Assembly (NCBI GenBank): GCA_959608885.1
Contig: CAUHSG010000009.1
Coordinates: 1 to 64,000 of the forward strand
Origin: an uncultured Coriobacteriia bacterium
GTDB lineage: Bacteria > Actinomycetota > Coriobacteriia > Coriobacteriales > QAMH01
Direction of reading: 5' to 3'
DNA length: 64,000 nucleotides
The notes below the pieces were generated by a model. That model searched no databases, was not told where the DNA came from, and worked only from the letters and a program-made list of their open reading frames with translations. A program made the position numbers and the translations under genes. Below are positions 37,390 to 46,373 of this stretch, piece by piece; position 1 is the first letter of the stretch; each line of letters opens with the position of its first letter.

Positions 37390-39210
37390 ATGCAGCGCTT
37401 GCGAGACTTTTACCGGGCAAAACGTGCATCGGTGCGTGATGATCAGCCGAGGACGTCATCCCTCGCATATATCAGTGTTGGGACAGCACCTCTTCTTGTG
37501 ATCCTTGCCCTTCTTCTTGCCATCACCATGCTGAGCTTGGCGTTTGCGCAGGATGCTCATGCTGAAGAAACCTCTACCAAACAGGATTCCTACAGCGTCA
37601 TCTATCAGGGCGTTTATGACAGCGACGGCAGTCCGCTGGCTGCTGTCGAGAGACAATACAGGCCGGGCGATACGGTTGTGTATGATGCTGGCGCGCGAGA
37701 TGGCTATATTTTCGCGGGTTGGAAGGTCGTAGGCACCACTGACTTCAAGTTGAACAATGGTCAGAGCGGAACTTTCGCAATGCCCAGTCACGATGTGGTG
37801 CTCGAGGCCCAGTGGCAAAAGGCCACGGCTCCTATTTCCGCACAGTCCCAGGCCGTGGAGACTGATACCAAAGTCAGCGCGAAAGCAGAGTCCAAGGCCG
37901 AGGATAACAAGACCACACAGAAACCTCCTCAGCAGCCTTCTGTCTATGAAGAGGGCATTGGCAGCACCACCGTCAGGCTAAACTCGGTGTCTCTCAACAC
38001 CGAAGGCAAAGCCGGTGTCGGTAGGGTCGAGTACGGCTATGCTGTCGATGGCGGCTCTGTTCCCGAAACAGGTGCCGGTAAATGGCAGATCAGCACTTAT
38101 TTCACCGGTTTGAAGCCTGGCACTAAATACATCTTCTATGCGCGTTTCATTGGCGGCGTCAAGGACGGCGTAACCTACGAGGCGGCCATTTCCGCTCCTC
38201 TCGAAGTCACCACGAAGGTCAAGGCATGGTATGTGACGGTTGAGAAGGGCTATGGTAGCCGCACCGGCGAAGGTTGGTATGCTCCGGGCGATAAGGTGAC
38301 GATCAATGCCTCGTGGACGGGTCACGTGTTTAGGGGCTGGAAGGCAAAGGTTCCTGATGATCTCGTCATTAATGGCGCGGATAAGGAATCGGCCACCTTC
38401 ATCATGCCCGAGAAGTCCGTTACCGTCGAAGCAATATGGAGCGGCACGGTTAGCAACAAGCAGCAGAGTTCAAATGCGCTTTCGATGCAGCTCACTGGAA
38501 GTGGCATTGACCTGGCGAAACAGGTTTTTGGTGATAACAGCGCAAACACGGATCGCGTTCTCGATGGTGACGATGTCGATATCTGGGTCACCGCAACGGA
38601 GGACAAGAACGTGAGCGACAAGGACAAGGAACTCATCGCTGCTGCAGCCGGTAAGAAATTCACCATTGCAAACTATTTAGACATTCTGTTGTATTATCAG
38701 TTCAAAGACGATGACGACAAGCAGACCAGCCTCGCTAAGTCTGCCGCTGAACTTAGCCTGTCGATTAGCTATGCCGGTCTTCCCACGCTTAAATCTGGTT
38801 ACAAGCGCTCGTATAAGATCATCAGACTCCATGACGGCAAGGCCATAAGCCTCAGCGGTATCACGGTGGACTCGATTTACCGGACCCTGGCGTTCAAGAC
38901 GGACAGCTTCTCCATCTATGCACTTGCGTACAGTGATACAGAGACCTCAGACAGCGACAGCAATAACAGTAACAATAACAACAGCGATGGAAAAAACGAC
39001 GACAGCACCACGGATCACCTGAATGTTAACGGTTCCGGTTCCGGCTCTGGTTCCGGTTCGGGTTCGGGTTCGGGTGGTATTGGGCCTTCCGACACGGGTG
39101 ATATGCAGTCGCATGAAGAGCTGAGCAATTCGTTGTCCATCGCCTTCGCGATCCCCGTTTTCCTTATCATCGCCGCGATTGCCCGTCGTGGCCGCAGGGA
39201 GCTTTGCTAA
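37390..39210 (+). CDS. InlB-repeat surface protein with Gly/Ser stalk
   Basis: 606 aa; gaggt lies upstream of the ATG. The hydrophobic segment at about 33-55 (VILALLLAITMLSLAFA) with a DAHAE site is a long signal peptide. One InlB_B-like repeat (GYIFAGWKVV to LEAQW) follows, a fibronectin-like strand region (GLKPGTKYIFYARFI), then a second GHVFRGW to VEAIW repeat. The stalk contains Asn/Ser and Gly/Ser repeats; the end is PSDTGD, a membrane segment and RRGRRELC, a sortase-like anchor. Surface display is likely; function unknown. Codon use is less GC-biased than in the giant protein. Confidence 0.87.
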   Translation: MQRLRDFYRAKRASVRDDQPRTSSLAYISVGTAPLLVILALLLAITMLSLAFAQDAHAEETSTKQDSYSVIYQGVYDSDGSPLAAVERQYRPGDTVVYDAGARDGYIFAGWKVVGTTDFKLNNGQSGTFAMPSHDVVLEAQWQKATAPISAQSQAVETDTKVSAKAESKAEDNKTTQKPPQQPSVYEEGIGSTTVRLNSVSLNTEGKAGVGRVEYGYAVDGGSVPETGAGKWQISTYFTGLKPGTKYIFYARFIGGVKDGVTYEAAISAPLEVTTKVKAWYVTVEKGYGSRTGEGWYAPGDKVTINASWTGHVFRGWKAKVPDDLVINGADKESATFIMPEKSVTVEAIWSGTVSNKQQSSNALSMQLTGSGIDLAKQVFGDNSANTDRVLDGDDVDIWVTATEDKNVSDKDKELIAAAAGKKFTIANYLDILLYYQFKDDDDKQTSLAKSAAELSLSISYAGLPTLKSGYKRSYKIIRLHDGKAISLSGITVDSIYRTLAFKTDSFSIYALAYSDTETSDSDSNNSNNNNSDGKNDDSTTDHLNVNGSGSGSGSGSGSGSGGIGPSDTGDMQSHEELSNSLSIAFAIPVFLIIAAIARRGRRELC

Positions 39211-39249
39211 GCTACTAGGAGACACTGGTTTCACATAATGCGTCGAGAG

Positions 39250-39276
39250 GGCAAGTCCTTAGGGGCTTGCCTTTTT
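39250..39276 (+). terminator. Intrinsic terminator after InlB-repeat protein
   Basis: ggcaagtcc pairs with ggggcttgcc (9 bp including one G-U), followed by five T. It lies 40 nt after the stop. Confidence 0.87.
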
Positions 39277-39381
39277 CGCATGCGCCGACGGCTGGAGCGC
39301 TGAGGTACTTTTCCGTCTCCGCGTTCAGGTATCATTAAGGCCACTTCGAAAACCGAATGCACCTGCAAACGGGAGATGTGA

Positions 39382-39780
39382 ATGATCATGAAAAAAGTCA
39401 TCGCTTGTATTATTAGTGCGCTTTGCCTGTCCATGTTGTGTCTGACGCTTGCCGCTTGCGGGCCGGATTACAAACCCAACTTCGTCGGCACCTGGCGTGT
39501 CACCGCCATGACGGATAGCGAGGGCACGGATCTCACCCCGACGATTGACCAGCTTTCCTCGGCAAACAAGCACCTCATCCTCACACTTTCCGACGAGGAA
39601 GACCAAGCGAGCTTCGATCTGGCTGGCCAGACGACGCTGACGGGCACCTGGAAGCCGACGGGGGAGGACGCCTGCCTCATCAACTTCGAAGGCTACGAGG
39701 AGATTCCCGCCACGCTTTCCGAGGGTACGCTTACATTCGAGGAGAGTGGCCAGACCATGACCTGCGCGAAGCAGGAGTAG
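39382..39780 (+). CDS. Small secreted lipoprotein
   Basis: 132 aa; an ATG at 39388 is also possible and both share a gggagatg upstream. A signal peptide ends in the lipobox LTLAAC. The mature part begins with FVGTWRV and has TLTGTWKPTGEDA and LTFEESGQTM. The GTW beta-strand pattern is typical of small lipocalin-like bacterial lipoproteins. Ligand unknown. The LOG-family gene starts 4 nt after its stop. Confidence 0.82.
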   Translation: MIMKKVIACIISALCLSMLCLTLAACGPDYKPNFVGTWRVTAMTDSEGTDLTPTIDQLSSANKHLILTLSDEEDQASFDLAGQTTLTGTWKPTGEDACLINFEGYEEIPATLSEGTLTFEESGQTMTCAKQE

Positions 39781-39783
39781 TGC

Positions 39784-40323
39784 GTGAACGTCACGGTCTA
39801 TTGCGCTTCGTCGTTCGGGCATGACCCCGCCTTTGCCGACGAGGCGCGCGCTCTGGGCACCTGGATTGGCGCGAACCATCACACACTAATATATGGGGGC
39901 ACGAACGTTGGCCTCATGGGCCTCATCGCCGGTACCGCCCTCGATGTGGGCGGGCATGTCATCGGCGTGCTGCCCGACATCCTGGCTGATAGGGAGCCGC
40001 CTTCGGGGCGTCTCAGCGAGTTCTATCGCGTCGAGACGATGGCGCAACGCAAGGCCAAGATGATCGAGCTCGGTGAGGTCTTCGTGGCCATGCCCGGTGG
40101 TCCGGGTACGCTCGAGGAGCTTTCCGAGATCATGTCCCTCGTTAAATTAGGCACACCGCCTGGTTACTTGTATCTCCTCAACGTCAACGGGTACTACGAC
40201 GAGCTTATCGCCAGCTTCGACCGCATGCTCGCACATGGATTCATGACGTCCGAGATGCGCTCGTATCTCAAGGTCGCGCATTCAGCAGATGAGCTCACGC
40301 GCATGCTCGAGATGCAAGGGTAG
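39784..40323 (+). CDS. LOG-family nucleotide phosphoribohydrolase
   Basis: 179 aa with a GTG start; caggag of the ribosome site lies in the end of the preceding gene. The signature PGGPGTLEE of the LOG (lonely guy) family and the Rossmann start YGGTNVGLMG are intact. Family members split ribose phosphate from adenosine monophosphate or cytokinin nucleotides; in bacteria the natural substrate is often unclear. Normal length. Appears co-transcribed with the lipoprotein and PAP2 genes. Confidence 0.9.
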   Translation: MNVTVYCASSFGHDPAFADEARALGTWIGANHHTLIYGGTNVGLMGLIAGTALDVGGHVIGVLPDILADREPPSGRLSEFYRVETMAQRKAKMIELGEVFVAMPGGPGTLEELSEIMSLVKLGTPPGYLYLLNVNGYYDELIASFDRMLAHGFMTSEMRSYLKVAHSADELTRMLEMQG

Positions 40324-40337
40324 GGGAGCGTGACGGC

Positions 40338-40847
40338 ATGAACGCGGAGCAGTACGAGGCTTTGTCGAGGCCGTTTCGCGCACATCCGGCTGCCCTGCGT
40401 GCGCTCAAGGGCGTGAACGATGGGCTCAAGTACCTCTGTTACGTACTTTATCCCGTGTTGCTGGCGCTTCTGGCGCTGCATGAGCCGGCAGAGCTCCTGA
40501 GATCGATTCTAACGCCCGCCGTGCTTTTCGTGGGCCTCAGTGCCTTTCGGCGTCTTTACGACGCTCCACGGCCATATGAGGCGCTCGAAATTGATCCACT
40601 CATACACAAGAGCACAAAGGGGAGGTCATTTCCGAGCCGACACATCTTCTCGATCTTCATGATTGCGATGTGCTGGCTGGCGTATTGCGTACCAATGGGC
40701 GTGTTTTTGCTCATATGCGGGGTTTTCATGGCTGCTATACGCGTCATCGGGGGCGTTCATTACCCCAAAGACGTCATTGCGGGTGCCCTCGTGGCGATTC
40801 TGGGCGGTATCATGGGCTTGTGGATGCTGCCCCTGTCCTGGTTTTAG
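40338..40847 (+). CDS. PAP2-family membrane phosphatase
   Basis: 169 aa with several membrane helices. The three PAP2 motifs are visible: APRPYEAL (the RP of motif 1), PSRHIFS (motif 2, catalytic His) and RVIGGVHYPKDV (motif 3, R-H-D). Such enzymes dephosphorylate lipid phosphates such as undecaprenyl pyrophosphate or phosphatidic acid. A ggggag site lies upstream. Likely last gene of the lipoprotein-LOG-PAP2 transcript. Confidence 0.9.
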   Translation: MNAEQYEALSRPFRAHPAALRALKGVNDGLKYLCYVLYPVLLALLALHEPAELLRSILTPAVLFVGLSAFRRLYDAPRPYEALEIDPLIHKSTKGRSFPSRHIFSIFMIAMCWLAYCVPMGVFLLICGVFMAAIRVIGGVHYPKDVIAGALVAILGGIMGLWMLPLSWF

Positions 40848-41750
40848 AGGTCTGGAGAGGGATGTCGAGAGCTTTGTCGAGGATGAAGTCTCTGAATGTT
40901 CTTCTTAGTCAATTTAGACTATATGACGTTAATACCATATAAATTCCACTTGATTTTTGAGTTAAAAGGTGTACTATCCTACCCAGATGCAGAAAAGGTG
41001 TCTAATACAGACATTTTGATGCACCTGCATGATGGCGGTTTGCGTGCAGGTTGTGACGAGGATTTACTGGTAAGGGTTCTCTGCACAACTCAACGTAGCC
41101 TCAACGCAGTCGCGCGCGAGACCGCCATCATGCAGCATCGAGGGGTATGTGGCTCAAAACCCCTGCTCAGGCGCTTGACTCGGCTTGTTTTTGCGGCACT
41201 GGGCGCACATAGGCCAAAAAGGCGGAAAAATCTTTTCGCCAACGTGACGATCCGGGAAAAACCGGGTCGTCACGCGCATGCGCGCGTGTATATCATCCCC
41301 GCATATGACGTATAGCAACATATTTCGCACGAGCGGCGTCAGCGTGTTCTGCAGGGGACAATTTCCACGCATCGTCCTTATGGGCAACCTGTGGCCCAAA
41401 AGCCCAAAAACTGGCCTAAAAATTAGATAACATGTCTAATCTATCTTCGTCAGGACTGTCCAATGTTGCTGAAAATCTTGGTATCTGCTGTCTTCGATCT
41501 GTCCAGAAAACGTCCGGAATAGCAATATCCTCTTCACTTGGTCGCTGGGGAGAGAAAACGCCCTGTATCTTCCGCACAATATGTCCATGATGTGAAATTC
41601 AAGGGAGCTGGTTGCCTAGTTATAGGGTGTGAAAACAGGCCGTTTAGAGCTATGTCTCTCCCGGTCAGGCTGAACAACAGGCAATAGGGTTCCTAGCATC
41701 TTGGACTTAGGTGCGTAAGATATGGAGTCACTTTTCCTCGCGGTGAGGAG
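40848..41750. other. Gene-free stretch with inverted repeats
   Basis: No convincing gene. Features: exact 15-bp arms (41025-41039 and 41121-41135, ctgcatgatggcggt) 81 nt apart; a strong hairpin (41243-41255 with 41262-41274); and a box TAGATAACATGTCTA (41424-41438) of the type found before the TetR gene at 52213. Confidence 0.55.
41424..41438. promoter_or_regulatory. TAGATANNNTGTCTA box, distant copy
   Basis: tagataacatgtcta matches the two boxes upstream of the TetR gene (52228-52242, 52276-52290) at all 12 fixed positions. It may be a remote target of that regulator, but no gene starts within 480 nt. Confidence 0.45.
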
Positions 41751-41811
41751 GGATGGGAATGCCCCCTCAGAGCTCAGAAACCCATTCGCTCTGATGGGGG
41801 CATCCCCATCC
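41751..41811. repeat. Hairpin with conserved CAGAAACCCATTCG loop
   Basis: Arms 41751-41772 and 41789-41811 pair almost fully around ctcagaaacccattcg. The loop is identical to that of the hairpin at 44686-44750 although the arms differ. The loop end and right arm are duplicated at about 41823-41850. Confidence 0.88.
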
Positions 41812-41929
41812 TCGTTATCAAGAACCATTCGCTCTGATGGGGGCATCCCCGCTCTTGGGCATTTGTGTGGTCTGCATACTCGTATGTGCGTCTGATCGAA
41901 ATGACAAGGGGAAACTCCTCATCTTCTGG

Positions 41930-41935
41930 TATACT
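41930..41935 (+). promoter_or_regulatory. Extended -10 promoter of rpsO
   Basis: TGg-TATACT is an extended -10. Transcription would give a leader of about 115 nt before rpsO, with a gacaccg/cggtgtc hairpin at 42013-42034. A long rpsO leader fits S15 autoregulation as known elsewhere. Confidence 0.55.
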
Positions 41936-42059
41936 TCTCGCTCGTGTGTACCCGCAGCTTGGCTGTGCACCCGGCACCCTGGATGTCGGCTCAGCTTCGG
42001 GCGTATTGGAAAGACACCGGTCACACGCGGTGTCGAGGAACGAAAGGGTGGCTAGTCAC

Positions 42060-42335
42060 ATGGCAGTCTCCAAGGAACGCAAGGCCGAGCTCATCAAGGA
42101 ATTCGGCAAGGACGCAAACGACTCCGGCTCCGCCGAGGTCCAGGTCGCAATCCTGACCGAGCGCATTCGCGAGCTCACCGAGCACGTCAAGATCCACAAG
42201 AAGGATCACCACACGCGCCGTGGCCTGCTCATGCTCGTCGGCAAGCGTCGTCGCCTTCTCTCCTACATCAAGGAGCGCGACATCGAGAACTACCGTCAGC
42301 TCATCGCAAAGCTCGGTATCCGCGACAACATCTAG
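42060..42335 (+). CDS. rpsO: 30S ribosomal protein S15
   Basis: 91 aa. Begins [12 protein letters not shown] and contains [22 protein letters not shown], the rRNA-binding signature of S15. It binds the 16S rRNA central domain early in 30S assembly. gaaaggg lies before the ATG, and a hairpin in the leader may give feedback control. Downstream is pnp, the usual neighbour. Confidence 0.97.
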   Translation: MAVSKERKAELIKEFGKDANDSGSAEVQVAILTERIRELTEHVKIHKKDHHTRRGLLMLVGKRRRLLSYIKERDIENYRQLIAKLGIRDNI

Positions 42336-42352
42336 TCGCAAACGCAGGGGAG

Positions 42353-42377
42353 GGGCCGCGTCAAGCGGCCCTTCTTT
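42353..42377 (+). terminator. Intrinsic terminator between rpsO and pnp
   Basis: gggccgc and gcggccc form a 7-bp GC stem around gtcaa, followed by ttctttt. Confidence 0.88.
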
Positions 42378-42400
42378 TACCTGCGTCTTCCCATGGTAAT

Positions 42401-42419
42401 GACCGCTCATGCGGAGCGG
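42401..42419 (+). promoter_or_regulatory. Hairpin in the pnp leader
   Basis: accgct and agcggt pair around catgcgg about 50 nt before pnp. In other bacteria pnp is controlled through RNase III cleavage of a leader stem; a similar role here is inference. Confidence 0.4.
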
Positions 42420-42470
42420 TGAATATGCCCTCATCGCACGGGGCGAGAGGGTTGAAGCAGAGGAAAGAAC

Positions 42471-44663
42471 ATGAACAAGATTACGCACGAATTCGAACTG
42501 TACGGAAAGAGCTATCGACTCGAGACCGGCGAGCTGGCCAAGCAGGCCACGGGTGCCGTCGTCGTGAGTCAGGGCGACACTATCTTGCTCACTACTGCCG
42601 TAGTGTCCAAGGAGCGTCGTGACCTAGATTTCTTCCCCCTCACGGTGGACTTCATCGAGAAGATGTATGCCGTCGGCCGCATACCCGGCGGTTATCTCAA
42701 GCGTGAGGCGCGTCCGAGCGACAAGGGCACGCTGACCGCCCGCCTCGTCGACCGTCCCATTCGCCCGAGTTTCCCCGACGGTATGCGCAATGACGTACAT
42801 ATCGTGATCACCACGCTTTCTGTTGACCAAGTTAATCAGCCCGACGTCGTTTCCATCATGGGCGCTTCCGCAGCCCTCATGGTGGGCGGCGTACCCATCG
42901 AGGGCCCCGTCGCCGGCGTGCGCATCGCGCGCACCATCGCCGAGGACGGCACGGTCGATTACATCGTCAACCCGACCTTCGAGGAGGCGGAGGCCTCTGA
43001 CCTCAACCTCACTGTCGCCGGTACCAAGGAGTACATCTCCATGGTCGAGGCGGGTGCCGATGAGGTCTCCGAGGACGACATGGTCGCCGCACTCGAGTTC
43101 GCCCAGGAGGCGATTGCCGCATTCTGCGAGGAGCAGCAGAAGTTTCTCGACAAGTGCACGATCGAGCCCAAGACCTACGAGCTCGACGAGCCCATCCCCG
43201 AGGTCATCGACAAGGTCGACGGCTTCTACGCCGCGATGGAGGCTGCTCTCAAGGACGCCGACAAGCAGTCCCGTATCGCCAAGGTCGAGGAGCTCAAGGA
43301 CGAGATCAAGGCATCCTTCACCGATGAGGAGCGCGCCATGTGGGGTCGCGAGATCGCGGCCGCCTGCAAGGCCCTCGAGAAGCGCGCCATGCGCACGATG
43401 ATCATCGAGACCGGCGAGCGTGTCGACGGTCGTGCCAACGATGAGGTACGCCCGCTCTACATCAAGCCGCACTACCTGCCGCGTGCTCACGGCTCCGGCC
43501 TGTTCCAGCGCGGTCAGACGCAAGTGCTCTCCGTCGTCACGCTCGGCATGCTCAACGAGTGGCAGCGCCTCGACACGATCGATCCGGCCGAGGGCAAGCG
43601 TTACATTCACCAGTACAACTTCCCGCCGTACTGCACGGGTGAGGTCGGTCGCATGGGCGCTCCCAAGCGCCGCGAGCTCGGCCACGGCGCCCTGGCATCG
43701 CGCGCGCTCGAGCCGATGATCCCCAACGAAGAAGAGTTCCCGTACACCATCCGCGTCGTCTCCGAGGTCATGGAGTCCAACGGCTCGTCGTCGATGGCAT
43801 CGACCTGCGGTTCCACGCTCGCGCTCATGGACGCCGGCGTGCCCATCAAGCGCCCGGTCTCTGGCGTGGCGATGGGCCTCATCAAGGAAGGCGACCAGCA
43901 CGTCATCCTGACCGACATCCAGGGTCTCGAGGACTTCCTCGGTGACATGGACTTCAAGGTCTGCGGCACGACCGAGGGCATCACTGCTCTGCAGATGGAC
44001 AACAAGGCCAAGGGCCTGTCGACCGACATCCTCGCGGAAGCACTCGGCCAGGCCAAGCGTGGTCGCGCCTACATCCTCGACGCCATGCTCGAGGAGATTC
44101 CCGCGCCGCGCGAGGAGCTGTCCGAGTACGCGCCGCGCATCATAACGATCAAGATTCCGGTCGACAAGATCCGCGACGTCATCGGCACCGGTGGCAAGGT
44201 CATCCGCGGCATCCAGGAGGAGACCGGCGCATCCATCGAGGTGCACGAGGACGGCAACGTCTTCATCGCATCGGTCGACACCGGCGGCGAGGCCGCGCGC
44301 AAGATGGTCGAGGACATCGTCAAGGTGCCCGAGGTGGGCGAGGAATACGAGGGCGAGGTCGTCAACATCCAGTCGTTCGGCGCCTTCGTCAAGCTCACGC
44401 CGAACAAGGACGGCCTGCTGCACATCAGCCGCGTGGCAAACGGTCGCGTGGGTGCCGTCGAGGACGTGCTCTCCGAGGGTGACATCGTCAAGGTGAAGAT
44501 CATCGAGGTCGACGAGAAGACCGGCAAGATCAGCCTCGACCGCCTCGACAAGCCCGATGCCCCCGAAGGCAGCTCCAAGCCGCGCAACGATCGCAACCAC
44601 GGCAATGACCGTCGCGACCGTGACCGCAAGCGCGACAACAGGAAGCCGCGCCGCAGGGACTAA
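42471..44663 (+). CDS. pnp: Polynucleotide phosphorylase
   Basis: 730 aa, normal length; agaggaaag precedes the ATG. Two RNase PH domains (about 15-230 and 310-540, joined by a helical domain), a KH domain (IRDVIGTGGKVIRGIQEETG near 560-590) and an S1 domain (near 615-690), then an Arg/Asp-rich tail. The trimeric enzyme degrades RNA 3' to 5' with phosphate and can add tails. Conserved active-site stretches are present, such as GSGLFQRGQTQ and SNGSSSMAS. Follows rpsO with an intervening terminator. Confidence 0.98.
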   Translation: MNKITHEFELYGKSYRLETGELAKQATGAVVVSQGDTILLTTAVVSKERRDLDFFPLTVDFIEKMYAVGRIPGGYLKREARPSDKGTLTARLVDRPIRPSFPDGMRNDVHIVITTLSVDQVNQPDVVSIMGASAALMVGGVPIEGPVAGVRIARTIAEDGTVDYIVNPTFEEAEASDLNLTVAGTKEYISMVEAGADEVSEDDMVAALEFAQEAIAAFCEEQQKFLDKCTIEPKTYELDEPIPEVIDKVDGFYAAMEAALKDADKQSRIAKVEELKDEIKASFTDEERAMWGREIAAACKALEKRAMRTMIIETGERVDGRANDEVRPLYIKPHYLPRAHGSGLFQRGQTQVLSVVTLGMLNEWQRLDTIDPAEGKRYIHQYNFPPYCTGEVGRMGAPKRRELGHGALASRALEPMIPNEEEFPYTIRVVSEVMESNGSSSMASTCGSTLALMDAGVPIKRPVSGVAMGLIKEGDQHVILTDIQGLEDFLGDMDFKVCGTTEGITALQMDNKAKGLSTDILAEALGQAKRGRAYILDAMLEEIPAPREELSEYAPRIITIKIPVDKIRDVIGTGGKVIRGIQEETGASIEVHEDGNVFIASVDTGGEAARKMVEDIVKVPEVGEEYEGEVVNIQSFGAFVKLTPNKDGLLHISRVANGRVGAVEDVLSEGDIVKVKIIEVDEKTGKISLDRLDKPDAPEGSSKPRNDRNHGNDRRDRDRKRDNRKPRRRD

Positions 44664-44685
44664 TTCCTAAAGACGCCACGAAGAG

Positions 44686-44754
44686 GGGCGCGGAGGACGC
44701 GTGCCAGAGCTCAGAAACCCATTCGCTCTGGTCACGCATCCTCCGCGCCCTTTT
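44686..44754 (+). terminator. pnp terminator built on the CAGAAACCCATTCG-loop element
   Basis: Arms 44686-44709 and 44726-44750 pair over 24 bp with one bulge, around the loop ctcagaaacccattcg, followed by tttt. The loop matches the copy at 41773-41788 exactly; the stem is different and GC-rich. Confidence 0.9.
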
Positions 44755-45041
44755 GTGTTGTTAATGGAAAAACCGGCACCACGCGCATCGTGCGTTGCCC
44801 CGATTGCAGAAGCGATGAAAACGCGAAGCGATCTTGCGAGGACTGTCTGAGCGCACCGTTCTTGCGCGCGAGTTTCCCTAAAGGGACTAGCTTCGCGTCG
44901 CCGCACGCAGCTGAGCGCTTTCGAGCTTCGGGTGCAATCGACTGGCAAGCACGATGCGCGTGGTGCCGGTTTCGCGCGCCTCTCCGCAGGGGAAAGTAAT
45001 GGTAGAATACAGGAACTTTTACGAGTTCCGGGAGCAATCAA
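44755..45041. other. Intergenic stretch before capA-like gene
   Basis: No gene seen. A tagaat -10 candidate lies at 45003-45008 with no clear -35; it would start the transcript of the capA-like, flippase and ychF genes. Confidence 0.4.
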
Positions 45042-46373
45042 GTGGCACGACGCAAGGAGACATACGTAGGTGGCGGTCCCCATAAGGGACGCATCCTCTA
45101 CGGCGGCGACAAGCGCGGCATCTTCGGTAGCAGCGGCCGACGCCGCATGGGCTCGCAGATGCGCATCTACAGCAAGACTCCACGTCGCTGGCCGCGCATC
45201 GTCCTCATCGTCGCTCTCGTCGTCATCTTCGTCGCCTGCGTCTGGCAGTTCGCCTGCGGCGGCTTGCCCTTCCTCAAGGCCAAGGAGGCCGAGCAAGCCA
45301 GTTCCGGCGTGCTGTCCGTCGTGAGCCAGAACATCGATGTCGCACGGCAGAAGGCGGGGCTCAACGGGCTAAACGGTACCGTCCAAGAGGGCCTGGATAC
45401 GCAGATCACCATCTCGGCGGTGGGCGATTGCACCTTTGGCAAGGATCCCGATTTCCCGGATGCGACGAGCTTCAACGCATTCTACAATTCCAACGGCCCG
45501 GCGTACTTCTTCGCCAACGTGCTGCCGTTCACCTCGGCCGACAACCTCACCATCGCCAACTGCGAGGGTACGTTCACGAACGGGAACGACATTCAGGAGA
45601 AGTCCTTCAATTTCAAAGGCCCCATCGAGTATGCGAACGTTTTCGTGCAGGGGAGTGTCGAGGCTGTTAACTTAGCCAATAACCACTCATTTGACTATGG
45701 TACTTCGGGTTACGAAGACACCAAGGTCGCGCTTCAGGATGCCGGCATCACGAGCTTCGGCTACGACCGCACGAACACCTATGAGGTCGATGGCGTCAAG
45801 ATCGGCTTGTTCGGCGTCAACGAGCTCGACGGTGTCGACAAGGCCACGAGCCTCATGATCCAGGACATCGAGCGTCTGCAGAAGGAGGGATGTGCGATCA
45901 TCATCGGCACCTTCCACTGGGGTAACGAGGGCGAGTACGAGGTCACGGCCACGCAGGTCTCGCTCGCGCACCAAGCCATCGATGCCGGTTGCGACCTGGT
46001 GCTGGGTTCGCATCCGCACGTGCTGCAGGGCGTCGAGTACTACAAGCAGCGCTACATCTGCTACAGCCTCGGCAACTTCTGCTTCGGCGGCAACACCAAC
46101 CCGATGGATTACCGCACGATGATCTACCAGCAGACCTTCCCGATTAAGAACGGCCAGCTTGCGCCGGGCGAGGCGATGCGCACGCAGACGCGCATGGTGC
46201 CGTGCCTGGTCAGTAGCTCGTCGAGCGTGAACGACTACCAGCCCACGCCGCTTACGGGTGATGCCGCGATCTCGGCAATCGAGGCGCTCAACGGCTACTC
46301 GGCCTCGCTTGCGGGCGACGGTGTCGAGTTCTACACGACGCTTGACGAGTCCGGGTATTCGCAGGTGAAGTAA
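45042..46373 (+). CDS. CapA-like phosphatase-fold membrane protein
   Basis: 443 aa with a GTG start behind gggag. A basic N-terminus precedes one membrane segment (RIVLIVALVVIFVACVW, near 52-70), leaving the rest outside. The PGA_cap (CapA) metallophosphatase fold is clear: ISAVGDCTFGKDPD, ANCEGTFT, NLANNHSFDYG, FHWGNEGE and GSHPHVLQG give the expected Asp/Asn/His ligands. CapA-type proteins act in poly-gamma-glutamate or other envelope polymer export. The actual substrate is unknown. A flippase-like gene starts directly after its stop. Confidence 0.88.
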   Translation: MARRKETYVGGGPHKGRILYGGDKRGIFGSSGRRRMGSQMRIYSKTPRRWPRIVLIVALVVIFVACVWQFACGGLPFLKAKEAEQASSGVLSVVSQNIDVARQKAGLNGLNGTVQEGLDTQITISAVGDCTFGKDPDFPDATSFNAFYNSNGPAYFFANVLPFTSADNLTIANCEGTFTNGNDIQEKSFNFKGPIEYANVFVQGSVEAVNLANNHSFDYGTSGYEDTKVALQDAGITSFGYDRTNTYEVDGVKIGLFGVNELDGVDKATSLMIQDIERLQKEGCAIIIGTFHWGNEGEYEVTATQVSLAHQAIDAGCDLVLGSHPHVLQGVEYYKQRYICYSLGNFCFGGNTNPMDYRTMIYQQTFPIKNGQLAPGEAMRTQTRMVPCLVSSSSSVNDYQPTPLTGDAAISAIEALNGYSASLAGDGVEFYTTLDESGYSQVK

